Assembly: GCF_007859305.1 (NCBI RefSeq)
Contig: NZ_VOHE01000010.1
Span: 1 to 64,000 of the forward strand
Length of the DNA stretch: 64,000 nucleotides
Direction of reading: 5' to 3'
Origin: Luteimonas wenzhouensis
Lineage (GTDB): Bacteria; Pseudomonadota; Gammaproteobacteria; Xanthomonadales; Xanthomonadaceae
The position numbers and the translations under genes were made by a program. The stretch's first letter is position 1. Each line of letters begins with the position of its first letter. Positions 7,253 through 15,316 of the stretch are shown piece by piece. The notes beneath the pieces are model-generated. The model worked only from the letters and a program-made list of their open reading frames with translations, was not told the origin of the DNA and searched no databases.

Positions 7253-10075
7253 TCACTCGAACGCGAAGCTCATCCGCGCGTAGACGAAGCGCCCGATCAC
7301 GTCGTAGGTGCTGTAGTCCACCGCGAACCTGTCCATCTCCTTGTCGAACAGGTTGTTCACACCCAGGCTGAAGGTCGCGTTCCACGGCTGGTACTGCCAC
7401 GCGCCGGACAGGTCCACGTAGTTGTAGGCCGGCACCTTGTACTTGCACACCACCCCGCCCTGCGGCGTGTCCACCACGGCGCGGCTGCCGTCGCAGTGCG
7501 CACCGGCGGCGGTGTCCAGGTTGTCGACGTAGACATGCGACACGTAGCGGTGGGTCAGCGCCGCGCTGAAGTCGCCCTGCGACCAGTTCAGCGTGGTCCG
7601 CGCGCGGTTGCGGGCGAAGTTGCCCAGGCCGCCGGAGTCCGAGCCCTTCCACTTGCCCGCGTAGCCGACCCGGGTACCGGGCTGGTCGGACACGGCGGTG
7701 TAGTCGTACGAATCCAGGTAGGTGCCGTCGAAGCTGAGCTGGAAGCGTCCGAAGCGGGTCTGGCCGAGGGTCCAGTACAGGCCCAGGTCCACGCCCCGGG
7801 TCTCGATGGTGCCGACGTTGGCCAGGGTGTTGTCGATGTTGACGATGTTGCCCTGGGGACCGCGGCTCACCAGCGAACAGTACGACGGCAGCCCGGAGCG
7901 GTAGCACAGGTCCAGGATGGTCTGCGCGCCCGGGGCCACGATGGCGTCCTCGATGCGGTACTGCCAGAAGTCCACGGAGACCGTCAGCGGGGTGTAGAAG
8001 GACGGGTTGTAGACGAAGCCCACGTTGGTGGCGCGGCCGGTCTCCGGCTGCAGGTTCGGATTGCTGCCGTTGGTGGCGGGCGGCTGCCGCTCGCCGATGA
8101 AGCCGGCGGGCACGTCCGCGCACGCGCCCACGCCGGCGGCCGCCCCGGAGCACGGGTCGTTGACCGTCGGCGTGTCGCCGGTCTGGCCGCCGTACAGGTC
8201 GTCGATGGTCGGGGCGCGGAAGATGTCGGCATAGCTGGCGCGCAGCAGCAGGTCGGCGTACGGGCGCCACTCCAGCCCGAGCTTGGCGTTGGTGGTGTCG
8301 CCGAAGCTGGAGTAGTCGGAGTAGCGCACGCCGGCGGTCAGGTTCAGCGCCTGGGCGAACGGCCGGTCGGCCAGCAGCGGCGCGCTGAACTCGGCATAGA
8401 CCTCGTTCACGTCGTAGCTGCCCCGCGAGGGCGCCTCGGGAGTGGCGTCGACCATCCGGTTGGCCAGCAGGTAGTCGGGCTGGAAATCGGACTTCTGCCG
8501 CCGGTACTCGTAGCCGAAGGCCGCGCCCACCGGGCCGGCCGGAAGGTCGAACAGGTCGCCGGTGATGTTGGCCAGGAAATCGGTCTGCTCGCCGTCGTAC
8601 AGGTTGATCAGGGTCGGCGAGAACGCCTGCAGCTGCTCCCGGGTGAGCGGGCCGAACACGTTGAGCGGGGTGCAGTTGGCGATCACCGCGCCCGGGGCGC
8701 CGCAACGGGCCACGCCGCCGGCGTCGACGAACGAGGGGCCGATCGCGTCCTGCAGCGCGGGCAGGTAGATGCTCCCGGTCTTGGTGATGCGCTGCTGCTG
8801 CTTGGCGTAGGTGAACGCGGTGTCCCAGTCGAAGCGGCCGAGCCGGCCGCGCAGGCCGGTGGTCACCTGCACGTCGTCGCGGTCGTAGGTGCGCACCCGC
8901 GGCCCCAGGTCCACCAGGCGGATGCTGAAGTTGCCGATGTCCGTGCCGAACGGGTTGTAGATGCCGTCGCCCGAGGCGACCACGCCGTAGTTGCCCGCCA
9001 GCAGCGGGTCGGAGGCCAGGGTCGAGTCGGAACGGGTATGGGTGTAGAAGCCGTCGGCGAAGAAGGTCACCGAGGGGGAGAGGTCGTAGCTGCCGTTGAG
9101 GAACAGGCTGTAGCGGTCCTGCGGCGTGCCCAGCTGGGTCTCGCCCGAGAACTCGTACGTGTCGTTGCCCTCGCCCGAGGCGATGTAGCAGCGGAAGTCG
9201 GCCGGCGAGGTGCCGGCCGCGCCGTCCCTCCGGGTCAGGTAGACGGTGCTGGCGGTGTTGCCCGCATTGCCGCAGTCCAGCGACGGGTCCAGCGCGGCCG
9301 CGGTGGCGCGCGGCACCGCGAAGCGGCCGTTGGGGATGGTCGACGAGCCGGCGAACACCGGCCTGCCGTAGCTGAGCGACTGGCTGACCCGGGACCAGTC
9401 GCGGTCGGTGCGCCACATCGCCTTCTGCTTGCCGTAGTTCAGGCCGCCGACGAAGGCGCCGCCGTCGAACGTCCTGCCGAAGGTCAGCTGGTAGCTCTGG
9501 GTCTGGGCATCGCCCTTGTCGCTGGCGCCGTAGTAGGCGCTGAACTCCACCCCGTCCAGGTCCTGGCGGGTGATGACGTTGACCACGCCGGCGATGGCGT
9601 CGGAGCCGTACACCACCGAGGCGCCGTCCTTCAGCACCTCGATGCGCTGGATCATGTTGGCCGGCAGCGCATTGACGTCGCCTGCGTAGTAGCGCACGCC
9701 GTTGAGCAGGATCAGGGTGCGCTCGCTGCCCAGGCCGCGCAGCGAGATGGTCGAGGCGCCGGTGCCCCCGTAGGAGTTGTCGCCGGTGGTCATGCCGGCA
9801 CCGGCGATGTTGGGCAGCTGCTGCAGCAGCTCGCCCACGGTCATGTAGCCGGACTTCTCGATCGTTTCCCGGCTCATGGTGAACACCGGGTTGGCGGTTT
9901 CCGCGTCCACGCGGCGTATGCGCGAGCCGGTCACTGCCACGGTTTCGAGCTGGATGGGCTGATCCGTGCCCGGGGAAGCCTCCTGCGGCTGGTCCTGGGC
10001 CGCGGCCGGCATGCCGCTGATCGCCAGCATGCACGCCGCGGCCAGCACGCCGAGCCTGGGTGTCGTTGCACTCAT
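7253..10075 (-). CDS. TonB-dependent outer membrane receptor
   Basis: This 940-residue protein has a signal peptide ending AAAQ, a TonB-box-like segment (LETVAVTGSRIRR), a plug domain (VGELLQQLPNIAG; SLRGLGSERTLILLNG; IEVLKDGASVVYGSDAIAGVVNVITR) and a long beta-barrel with NPNLQPET. It is the large Xanthomonad type that imports sugars, peptides or modified amino acids rather than a classic siderophore receptor. It is the first gene of the leftward operon with two gamma-glutamyltransferases and an MHS transporter. A perfect TTGGTCTAGACCAA-type palindrome lies 186 bases upstream, so control by the adjacent GntR regulator is likely. Confidence 0.93.
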   Translation of the reverse strand: MSATTPRLGVLAAACMLAISGMPAAAQDQPQEASPGTDQPIQLETVAVTGSRIRRVDAETANPVFTMSRETIEKSGYMTVGELLQQLPNIAGAGMTTGDNSYGGTGASTISLRGLGSERTLILLNGVRYYAGDVNALPANMIQRIEVLKDGASVVYGSDAIAGVVNVITRQDLDGVEFSAYYGASDKGDAQTQSYQLTFGRTFDGGAFVGGLNYGKQKAMWRTDRDWSRVSQSLSYGRPVFAGSSTIPNGRFAVPRATAAALDPSLDCGNAGNTASTVYLTRRDGAAGTSPADFRCYIASGEGNDTYEFSGETQLGTPQDRYSLFLNGSYDLSPSVTFFADGFYTHTRSDSTLASDPLLAGNYGVVASGDGIYNPFGTDIGNFSIRLVDLGPRVRTYDRDDVQVTTGLRGRLGRFDWDTAFTYAKQQQRITKTGSIYLPALQDAIGPSFVDAGGVARCGAPGAVIANCTPLNVFGPLTREQLQAFSPTLINLYDGEQTDFLANITGDLFDLPAGPVGAAFGYEYRRQKSDFQPDYLLANRMVDATPEAPSRGSYDVNEVYAEFSAPLLADRPFAQALNLTAGVRYSDYSSFGDTTNAKLGLEWRPYADLLLRASYADIFRAPTIDDLYGGQTGDTPTVNDPCSGAAAGVGACADVPAGFIGERQPPATNGSNPNLQPETGRATNVGFVYNPSFYTPLTVSVDFWQYRIEDAIVAPGAQTILDLCYRSGLPSYCSLVSRGPQGNIVNIDNTLANVGTIETRGVDLGLYWTLGQTRFGRFQLSFDGTYLDSYDYTAVSDQPGTRVGYAGKWKGSDSGGLGNFARNRARTTLNWSQGDFSAALTHRYVSHVYVDNLDTAAGAHCDGSRAVVDTPQGGVVCKYKVPAYNYVDLSGAWQYQPWNATFSLGVNNLFDKEMDRFAVDYSTYDVIGRFVYARMSFAFE

Positions 10076-10200
10076 GGGTACGCTTTCCTCTCTCGCATAG
10101 ACGTCAACGCCAGTCCGCCGCTCCCGCGAGGTCGCCCACGGCTGGCACGGCACCGTTCTGGTTCGGGATGGCCATCACCGCGCCCGGGGGCCGGACCGGC

Positions 10201-10210
10201 GTATACCAAT
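10201..10210. promoter_or_regulatory. Possible half operator of the GntR regulator
   Basis: GTATACCAAT matches the right half of the palindrome in front of frlB (TATACCAA), and its partner half is degenerate (CCGGC). It may be an auxiliary weak site between the receptor gene and the full palindrome. This is inference from sequence similarity only. Confidence 0.3.
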
Positions 10211-10260
10211 AGGCGACCCCGGTAGACCGGCCCGTCCCAGAAGCGTGTCACAAGAGTTAC

Positions 10261-10276
10261 ATTGGTCTAGACCAAT
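10261..10276. promoter_or_regulatory. Perfect 16-base palindrome, probable GntR/HutC operator
   Basis: ATTGGTCTAGACCAAT is a perfect palindrome and fits the TGGTCTAGACCA consensus known for HutC-subfamily regulators such as NagR/YvoA and DasR. It lies in the 296-base gap between the regulator and the TonB-receptor operon. On the minus strand a TTGCAT and a weak TAACTC box flank it at 17 bases, so a bound repressor would cover the spacer of a possible promoter for the receptor operon. Confidence 0.7.
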
Positions 10277-10371
10277 ATGCAAGTGGCATAGCACCAATTT
10301 CACGCCCGCGCAGCGGGAGCCTCCCGGGAACCGGGGGCGAGGAGAGCGGCCGCGACCGCCGCCATGCACGC

Positions 10372-11151
10372 TCAGGCCGTCATCTCGGCCTTGGAGGTCT
10401 TGAACATCACCAACCCGGGATGGTTGACCGATCGCATGTACTCGACCGGCCGGCCCTGCTCGTCGTAGACCTCCAGGCGCAGCAGCAGGCAGGCCGAGCC
10501 GGCGGGCAGGCCGAGCAGCCGCGCCTCCATGTCGCTGCCGGCGGCGACCGATATCTGGCGCTCGCCGGTCACCGTCCCGATGCCGTAGCGGTCGCGCAGC
10601 AGCCCGTACAGCGACTGCCCGGCCATCAGGTCCTCGGCGGCCAGCCCGGGCACCAGGCCCAGGGGGATGTGGCTGGTCTCTATGCAGCAGGGCGTGTCGT
10701 TGACCGTCCACAGGCGGCGGAACATGACGATCTCGCTGCCCTCCTTGATCTGCAGGTGTTCGGCGACCTGGGCGCTGGCGCGGGTCTGCTCGAAGTGCAG
10801 CAGCTTGTTGCCGGCCACGCTGCCGCCGCTCTGGATGATCCGGGTGATGCCGAGCGAGGTCCGCGCATCGATCGGCCGCATCACCCGCGGCATGGGGATG
10901 CGGGTGCCGCTGGTGCTGTTGCGCTCCAGCAGGCCCTGCGCGACCAGACCGTCGATCGCCTTGCGCACCGTCATCCGGTTCTTCCCAAGCTGCTCGGCCA
11001 GGGCCCGCTCCGACGGGATCCGGTCCCCGGGCCCGTAGTCCGGCCCGCGGATCAGGTCGAGGATGAATTTCTGGATGGCTTTATAGGCGGGGACCGTCTC
11101 GTCCAGGGCGACGGCGGGCGGCGGGATCGGGGTGGCGGTGTCTTGGACCAT
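10372..11151 (-). CDS. GntR family regulator, HutC subfamily (FrlR-like)
   Basis: The 259-residue regulator has an N-terminal winged helix-turn-helix (YKAIQKFILDLI, IPSERALAEQLGKNRMTVRKAIDGL, about residues 20-85) and a C-terminal UTRA ligand domain typical of HutC-type sensors, which often bind phosphorylated sugars. It lies between two divergent catabolic operons. Palindromes matching the HutC consensus stand before the TonB-receptor operon and before frlB, the latter in the gap shared with this gene's own promoter. By analogy with the regulator of fructoselysine genes it probably represses both operons until an intermediate such as a fructosamine 6-phosphate appears. The ligand is inferred. 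Confidence 0.88.
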   Translation of the reverse strand: MVQDTATPIPPPAVALDETVPAYKAIQKFILDLIRGPDYGPGDRIPSERALAEQLGKNRMTVRKAIDGLVAQGLLERNSTSGTRIPMPRVMRPIDARTSLGITRIIQSGGSVAGNKLLHFEQTRASAQVAEHLQIKEGSEIVMFRRLWTVNDTPCCIETSHIPLGLVPGLAAEDLMAGQSLYGLLRDRYGIGTVTGERQISVAAGSDMEARLLGLPAGSACLLLRLEVYDEQGRPVEYMRSVNHPGLVMFKTSKAEMTA

Positions 11152-11268
11152 GGCCTGGCAGGAGGAAGGGACGGTTAACCATCGCAGATTGTGGACTAGC
11201 AAAGCCAGCTCTGGCTTCGATCTGCCTGTTGTACTTGGTCGATGCAATTGGTAGTCTCACCTTCGTTA

Positions 11269-11282
11269 TTGGTATATACCAA
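11269..11282. promoter_or_regulatory. Palindromic operator upstream of frlB
   Basis: TTGGTATATACCAA is a perfect 14-base palindrome with the same TTGGT/ACCAA arms as the site at 10261. It ends 15 bases before the frlB start codon and lies in the divergent gap shared with the regulator gene, so one bound dimer could control frlB transcription and perhaps autoregulate the regulator. A further half site (AATTGGTAGT) is seen at about 11247. Confidence 0.7.
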
Positions 11283-11297
11283 CGGAGAGCTACACCC

Positions 11298-12311
11298 ATG
11301 GCATCGGAAGTGAATCGCAGCGCCATCCTGTCCGGACTGGCCCAGACCGTATCGGCATTGCCGGAAGCGATGGCGCTCGGGCGCAGCTTGGCCGGCGAGG
11401 TGGACCGCATCTATTTCGTCGCGCACGGCTCGGCCAACCGCGCCATGCAGGGGATACAGTACTGGATCGAGCATTTCAGCCCGTCGCTGGAGGTCCGCCG
11501 CTACTTCCCGTCCGAGCTGATGGCGCAGGATCCGCCCCGGCTGGACGAGCGCACCCTGGTCCTGCTGGCCTCCAAGTCGGGGACCACGCCGGAGACGGTC
11601 GCCGCGGCCGAGTACCTGCGCGGCAAGCCCTGTCGCACGGTCGGCTTCACCCTGAAGGGCGACAGCCCGCTGGCCGGGCTGGCCCAGAAGGGCTTCCTGG
11701 CCGGCGACACCGGCGAGTCCTTCGTGGCGCTGTTCATGCTGATGCAGGCGGTGGTCGGCGGCCTGCTGGCCGAGCGCGACGGCTGGCCGCACGCCGACGA
11801 GCTGCTGTCGTCGCTGTCGGCGCTGCCCGGCGTGATCGCCGACGCGGCCGCCGGCAACGACGCCCGCGCCCGCGCCGACGCGCAGGCGTACCAGCACGAC
11901 CACAACCTGTACCACGTGGCCTCCGGCCCCGGCTTCACCCCGGCCTACGTGTTCGGCGTGTGCATCCTGATGGAGATGCTGTGGCTGCACAGCTACCCGA
12001 TCGAGGCGGCCGAGTTCTTCCACGGCCCCTTCGAGATCGTCGACGGGGACACCCCGCTGATCCTGATCCTGGGCGAGGATCCCAGCCGGCCGCTGATGGA
12101 GCGCGTGCTGCGCTTCTGCAACAAGCACGCCAGGCGCCTGATGATCTACGATTCCCGCGACTACGAGATGGAGGGCATCGCCCCGGCGATCCGCCCGATC
12201 GTCGCGCCCTACGTGTTGCAGGCCGCCCTCAAGCGGTTGTCCGAGCACCTGTCCGACCTGCGCGGCCAGCCGCTCAGCACGCGCCGTTACATGTGGAAGA
12301 CCGAATACTGA
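11298..12311 (+). CDS. frlB: SIS-domain fructosamine-6-phosphate deglycase, FrlB-like
   Basis: This is a 337-residue protein with two SIS sugar-phosphate domains. It resembles FrlB, the fructoselysine 6-phosphate deglycase, in length and motifs: RIYFVAHGSANRA (phosphate loop), LLASKSGTTPET, the catalytic-region EFFHGPFEIVDGDTPLILILG, and the ending RRYMWKTEY. Such enzymes split an Amadori-compound 6-phosphate into glucose 6-phosphate and the free amino acid. GGAG sits 10-14 bases before the ATG, next to the operator. The gene starts an operon with the cognate kinase 16 bases downstream. Which amino acid is attached cannot be read; FraB-type (fructose-asparagine) specificity is an alternative. 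Confidence 0.82.
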   Translation: MASEVNRSAILSGLAQTVSALPEAMALGRSLAGEVDRIYFVAHGSANRAMQGIQYWIEHFSPSLEVRRYFPSELMAQDPPRLDERTLVLLASKSGTTPETVAAAEYLRGKPCRTVGFTLKGDSPLAGLAQKGFLAGDTGESFVALFMLMQAVVGGLLAERDGWPHADELLSSLSALPGVIADAAAGNDARARADAQAYQHDHNLYHVASGPGFTPAYVFGVCILMEMLWLHSYPIEAAEFFHGPFEIVDGDTPLILILGEDPSRPLMERVLRFCNKHARRLMIYDSRDYEMEGIAPAIRPIVAPYVLQAALKRLSEHLSDLRGQPLSTRRYMWKTEY

Positions 12312-12327
12312 GCGCGGCGCGACGACC

Positions 12328-13182
12328 ATGGCCAGCCACCATCGCATCCTCGGCATCGGCGACAACACCGTCGACACCTACGTCTCCGCCCGGGTCCAGT
12401 ACCCGGGCGGCAACGCGGTCAACGTGGCGGCGCTGGCGCGCCGCCTCGGGGCCCGCAGCGCCTACCTGGGCTGCGTGGGCGAGGACGCCGGCGGGCGCCT
12501 GGTCCTCGACGCGCTGCGCGCCGAGGACGTGGACGTGTCCCGGGTGCGCGTGCGCCCGGGCGAGAACGCCCGCGCGTTCGTGTCCCACGACCGCGGCGAC
12601 CGGCGCTTCCTCGGGTCCCATCCGGGCGTGCGGGCGCAGTACCGGCTGAGCGACGCCGACTTCGACTACGTGGCCGGCTTCGACCTCGTGCACACCAGCG
12701 TCTACAGCGACCTGGGCCCGGAGCTGCCGCGCCTGGCGGCGGCGGCGCGGCAGCTGTCCTTCGACTGCTCCGACCGCTGGGACGACGCGCTGCTGGGCCA
12801 GGTCGCCGGCGCGATGGACGTGCTGTTCCTTTCGGCCGCCCACCTGCGCGAGGAGGACTGCCGGGCGCTGCTGGAGCGCTGCATCGGCCACGGCGCGCGC
12901 TGCGCGGTGGCCACCCGCGGCGCGGCCGGGGCGCTGGCCGCGGACGCTGGCGGCGGCGTCCACCGCCAGGACGTGTTCCCGGCCGAGGTGGTGGACACGC
13001 TCGGCGCCGGCGACGGCTTCATCACCGCCTTCCTGCTCGCCCGGCTGGACGGCCGGCCGCTGCCGGACTGCCTCCAGGCCGGGGCGCGCTTCGCCGCCCA
13101 GGTCTGCGGCTGGCAGGGCGGCTTCGGCCACGGCCGCCCCTGGGACGGCGACGGCGGCCACCACCTGGAGCGCGCGCCGTGA
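12328..13182 (+). CDS. frlD: PfkB-family fructosamine 6-kinase, FrlD-like
   Basis: This 284-residue ribokinase-fold sugar kinase starts with IGDNTVDTY and has GGNAVNVAALARRLG, as FrlD does, and the PfkB signature VVDTLGAGDGFITAFLLARL (about residues 224-243) with the catalytic Asp. The DRWDDALL segment also matches the FrlD pattern. It should phosphorylate the 6-hydroxyl of a fructosyl-amino acid, giving the substrate of the upstream deglycase. The Shine-Dalgarno sequence is poor, and coupling to frlB across the 16-base gap is likely. A generic sugar kinase is the main alternative, but pairing with the SIS protein favours an Amadori kinase. Confidence 0.83.
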   Translation: MASHHRILGIGDNTVDTYVSARVQYPGGNAVNVAALARRLGARSAYLGCVGEDAGGRLVLDALRAEDVDVSRVRVRPGENARAFVSHDRGDRRFLGSHPGVRAQYRLSDADFDYVAGFDLVHTSVYSDLGPELPRLAAAARQLSFDCSDRWDDALLGQVAGAMDVLFLSAAHLREEDCRALLERCIGHGARCAVATRGAAGALAADAGGGVHRQDVFPAEVVDTLGAGDGFITAFLLARLDGRPLPDCLQAGARFAAQVCGWQGGFGHGRPWDGDGGHHLERAP

Positions 13183-13261
13183 ACCCGCGCGTCCTGCTCC
13201 GCCTGCACACCGCGGCGCGCGGCGCGCGCCGCCCCACTCCCTCATTCCTCAAGGGCATCGC

Positions 13262-15316
13262 ATGAATTGGCGTATTGGCGTGGATTCCGGCGGCACGTTC
13301 ACCGACGTCTACCTGTTTGAAGAAGGCAGCGGGCGGACCGAGATCTGGAAGGTCTCCTCGACCCCCGACGATCCCTCGCGCGGCATCGCCCAGGGCGTGG
13401 CCGAGGCCCTGCAGCGCGTCGGGGCGACCCCGGACGCGGTGGGCTACTTCGGCCACGGCACCACGGTCGGCACCAACGCGCTGATCCAGCTCCGCGGCGT
13501 GCCCACCGGCCTGATCACCACCGACGGCTTCCGCGACCTGCTGGAGATCGGCCGGCAGAAGCGCCCCGAGCTGTACGACCTCCAGGCCGACAAGCCGCCG
13601 GTCCTGGTCGCCCGCGACCTGCGCCTGGAGGTGCCCGAGCGCGTGCGCCACGATGGCAGCGTCGAGACCGCCCTGGACGAGCAGGCCGTGCGCGAGGCCG
13701 CGCGCGCGCTGCGCGAGGCCGGCGTGCGCTCGGTGGCGATCAGCTTCCTGTACGGGTTCGTCCGGCCCGAGCACGAGCAGACCGCGCGCAGGATCGTGGC
13801 CGAGGAGTTCCCCGACGCGTTCGTCTCCGTCTCCTCCGAGGTGGCGCCCGAGTTCCGCGAGTACGAGCGCATGTCCACCACCGTCGTCAACGCCTACCTG
13901 GGCCCGGTGATGGAGCGCTACATCCGCCGCCTGGCCGACCGCCTGGCCGCGCTGGGGCTGGGGGTCGCGCCGCACCTGACCCAGTCCAACGGCGGCGTGA
14001 TCGGCTTCGAGCAGGCCTCGCGCCTGCCGGTGCGCACCGTCCTGTCCGGCCCGAGCACGGGCGTGGTCGCGGCCCAGGCCATCGGCGAGCAGACCGGCTT
14101 CGGCAACCTCATCACCTTCGACGTCGGCGGCACCAGCAGCGACGTGGCCCTGCTCCAGGACGGCCGCTGCGCGCTGGCCAGCGAGGCGGTGGTGCACGGC
14201 TACCCGATCAAGGCGCCGATGCTGGACATCCACACCGTCGGCGCCGGCGGCGGCTCGATCGCCTACGTGGACAACGGCGGCCTGCTCAAGGTCGGCCCGC
14301 GCAGCGCCGGCGCCGACCCGGGCCCGGTGTGCTACGGCCGCGGCAACACCGAGCCCACGGTGACCGACGCCAACGTGGTGCTGCAGACGCTCAATCCCAC
14401 GCACCTGCTGGCGGGGCGCATGCCGATCGACCGGCAGCTGGCGGTGGCGGCAGTGGAGCGGCTGGCCGGGCGCCTCGGCCTGGGGGTCATGGAGACCGCC
14501 CAGGGCATCCTCTCGGTGGTGACCGCCAACATGGCCCGCGCGATCCGCGTGATCAGCGTGCAGCGCGGGCACGACCCGCGCGACTACAGCCTGGTCGCCT
14601 TCGGCGGCGCCGGCCCGCTCCATGCCGCGCGCCTGGCGCGGGAGCTGGAGATGACGCGGGTGATCGTGCCGCTGACCCCCGGCATCCTCAGCGCCACCGG
14701 TCTGCTGCTGACCGACCTGCGCGCCGATTTCGCCGGCAGCCTGATGCGGCAGCTCGACGCCGGCGCCGCCGGCCCGCTGGAACGGGCCTTCGCCGCGCTG
14801 GAGCGCCAGGCCGAGGCCTGGTTCCGGGACGAGCGCATCGATCCGGCCGACCGCGCCCTGGCACGCTCCATCGACGTGCGCTACCTCGGCCAGAACTACG
14901 AGATCGCGGTGCAGGTGCCCGACGGCCCGATCGGGCCGGCCACCCTGGAGACCGTCGCCGCCCGCTTCGCCGCCGAGCACGAGCGCCTGTACGGGTTCTC
15001 GGCCGAAGGCGAGCCGGTCCAGCTGGTGACCTGCCGCGCCGGCGCCACCGGCCGGGTGCGCAAGGCCGCGTTCCGGCCGCAGCCCGACGCCGGTCCGGAC
15101 CCGTCCCCGGCCCTCGCCGGCCGGCGCCAGGTGTGGATGCCTGAGTACGGCGACTTCGTCGACTGCCCGGTCTACGACCGCGCGCGGCTCGAGGCCGGCA
15201 ACCGCATCGCCGGCCCGGCGATCGTCGAACAGATGGACACCACCACCGTGGTCCTGCCCGGCATGACCGCCACGGTCGAGCCCTACCTCAACCTGATTCT
15301 GGAGTTCGGAGCATGA
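13262..15316 (+). CDS. hyuA: Hydantoinase/5-oxoprolinase family protein, subunit A
   Basis: The 684-residue protein is of the HyuA type. It has an ASKHA-fold ATPase start (GVDSGGTFTDVYLF), then GHGTTVGTNALI, LSGPSTGVVAAQAIG, FDVGGTSSDVALL and GGAGPLHAARLARELEM. These enzymes use ATP to phosphorylate the amide carbonyl of cyclic amides (5-oxoproline, hydantoins, caprolactam) for opening by subunit B. AAGGG precedes the ATG. The stop overlaps the hyuB start by four bases. In this operon it may open pyroglutamate or a related lactam formed from glutamyl or glutaminyl products, which links it to the gamma-glutamyltransferases. The actual lactam is unknown. Confidence 0.9.
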   Translation: MNWRIGVDSGGTFTDVYLFEEGSGRTEIWKVSSTPDDPSRGIAQGVAEALQRVGATPDAVGYFGHGTTVGTNALIQLRGVPTGLITTDGFRDLLEIGRQKRPELYDLQADKPPVLVARDLRLEVPERVRHDGSVETALDEQAVREAARALREAGVRSVAISFLYGFVRPEHEQTARRIVAEEFPDAFVSVSSEVAPEFREYERMSTTVVNAYLGPVMERYIRRLADRLAALGLGVAPHLTQSNGGVIGFEQASRLPVRTVLSGPSTGVVAAQAIGEQTGFGNLITFDVGGTSSDVALLQDGRCALASEAVVHGYPIKAPMLDIHTVGAGGGSIAYVDNGGLLKVGPRSAGADPGPVCYGRGNTEPTVTDANVVLQTLNPTHLLAGRMPIDRQLAVAAVERLAGRLGLGVMETAQGILSVVTANMARAIRVISVQRGHDPRDYSLVAFGGAGPLHAARLARELEMTRVIVPLTPGILSATGLLLTDLRADFAGSLMRQLDAGAAGPLERAFAALERQAEAWFRDERIDPADRALARSIDVRYLGQNYEIAVQVPDGPIGPATLETVAARFAAEHERLYGFSAEGEPVQLVTCRAGATGRVRKAAFRPQPDAGPDPSPALAGRRQVWMPEYGDFVDCPVYDRARLEAGNRIAGPAIVEQMDTTTVVLPGMTATVEPYLNLILEFGA

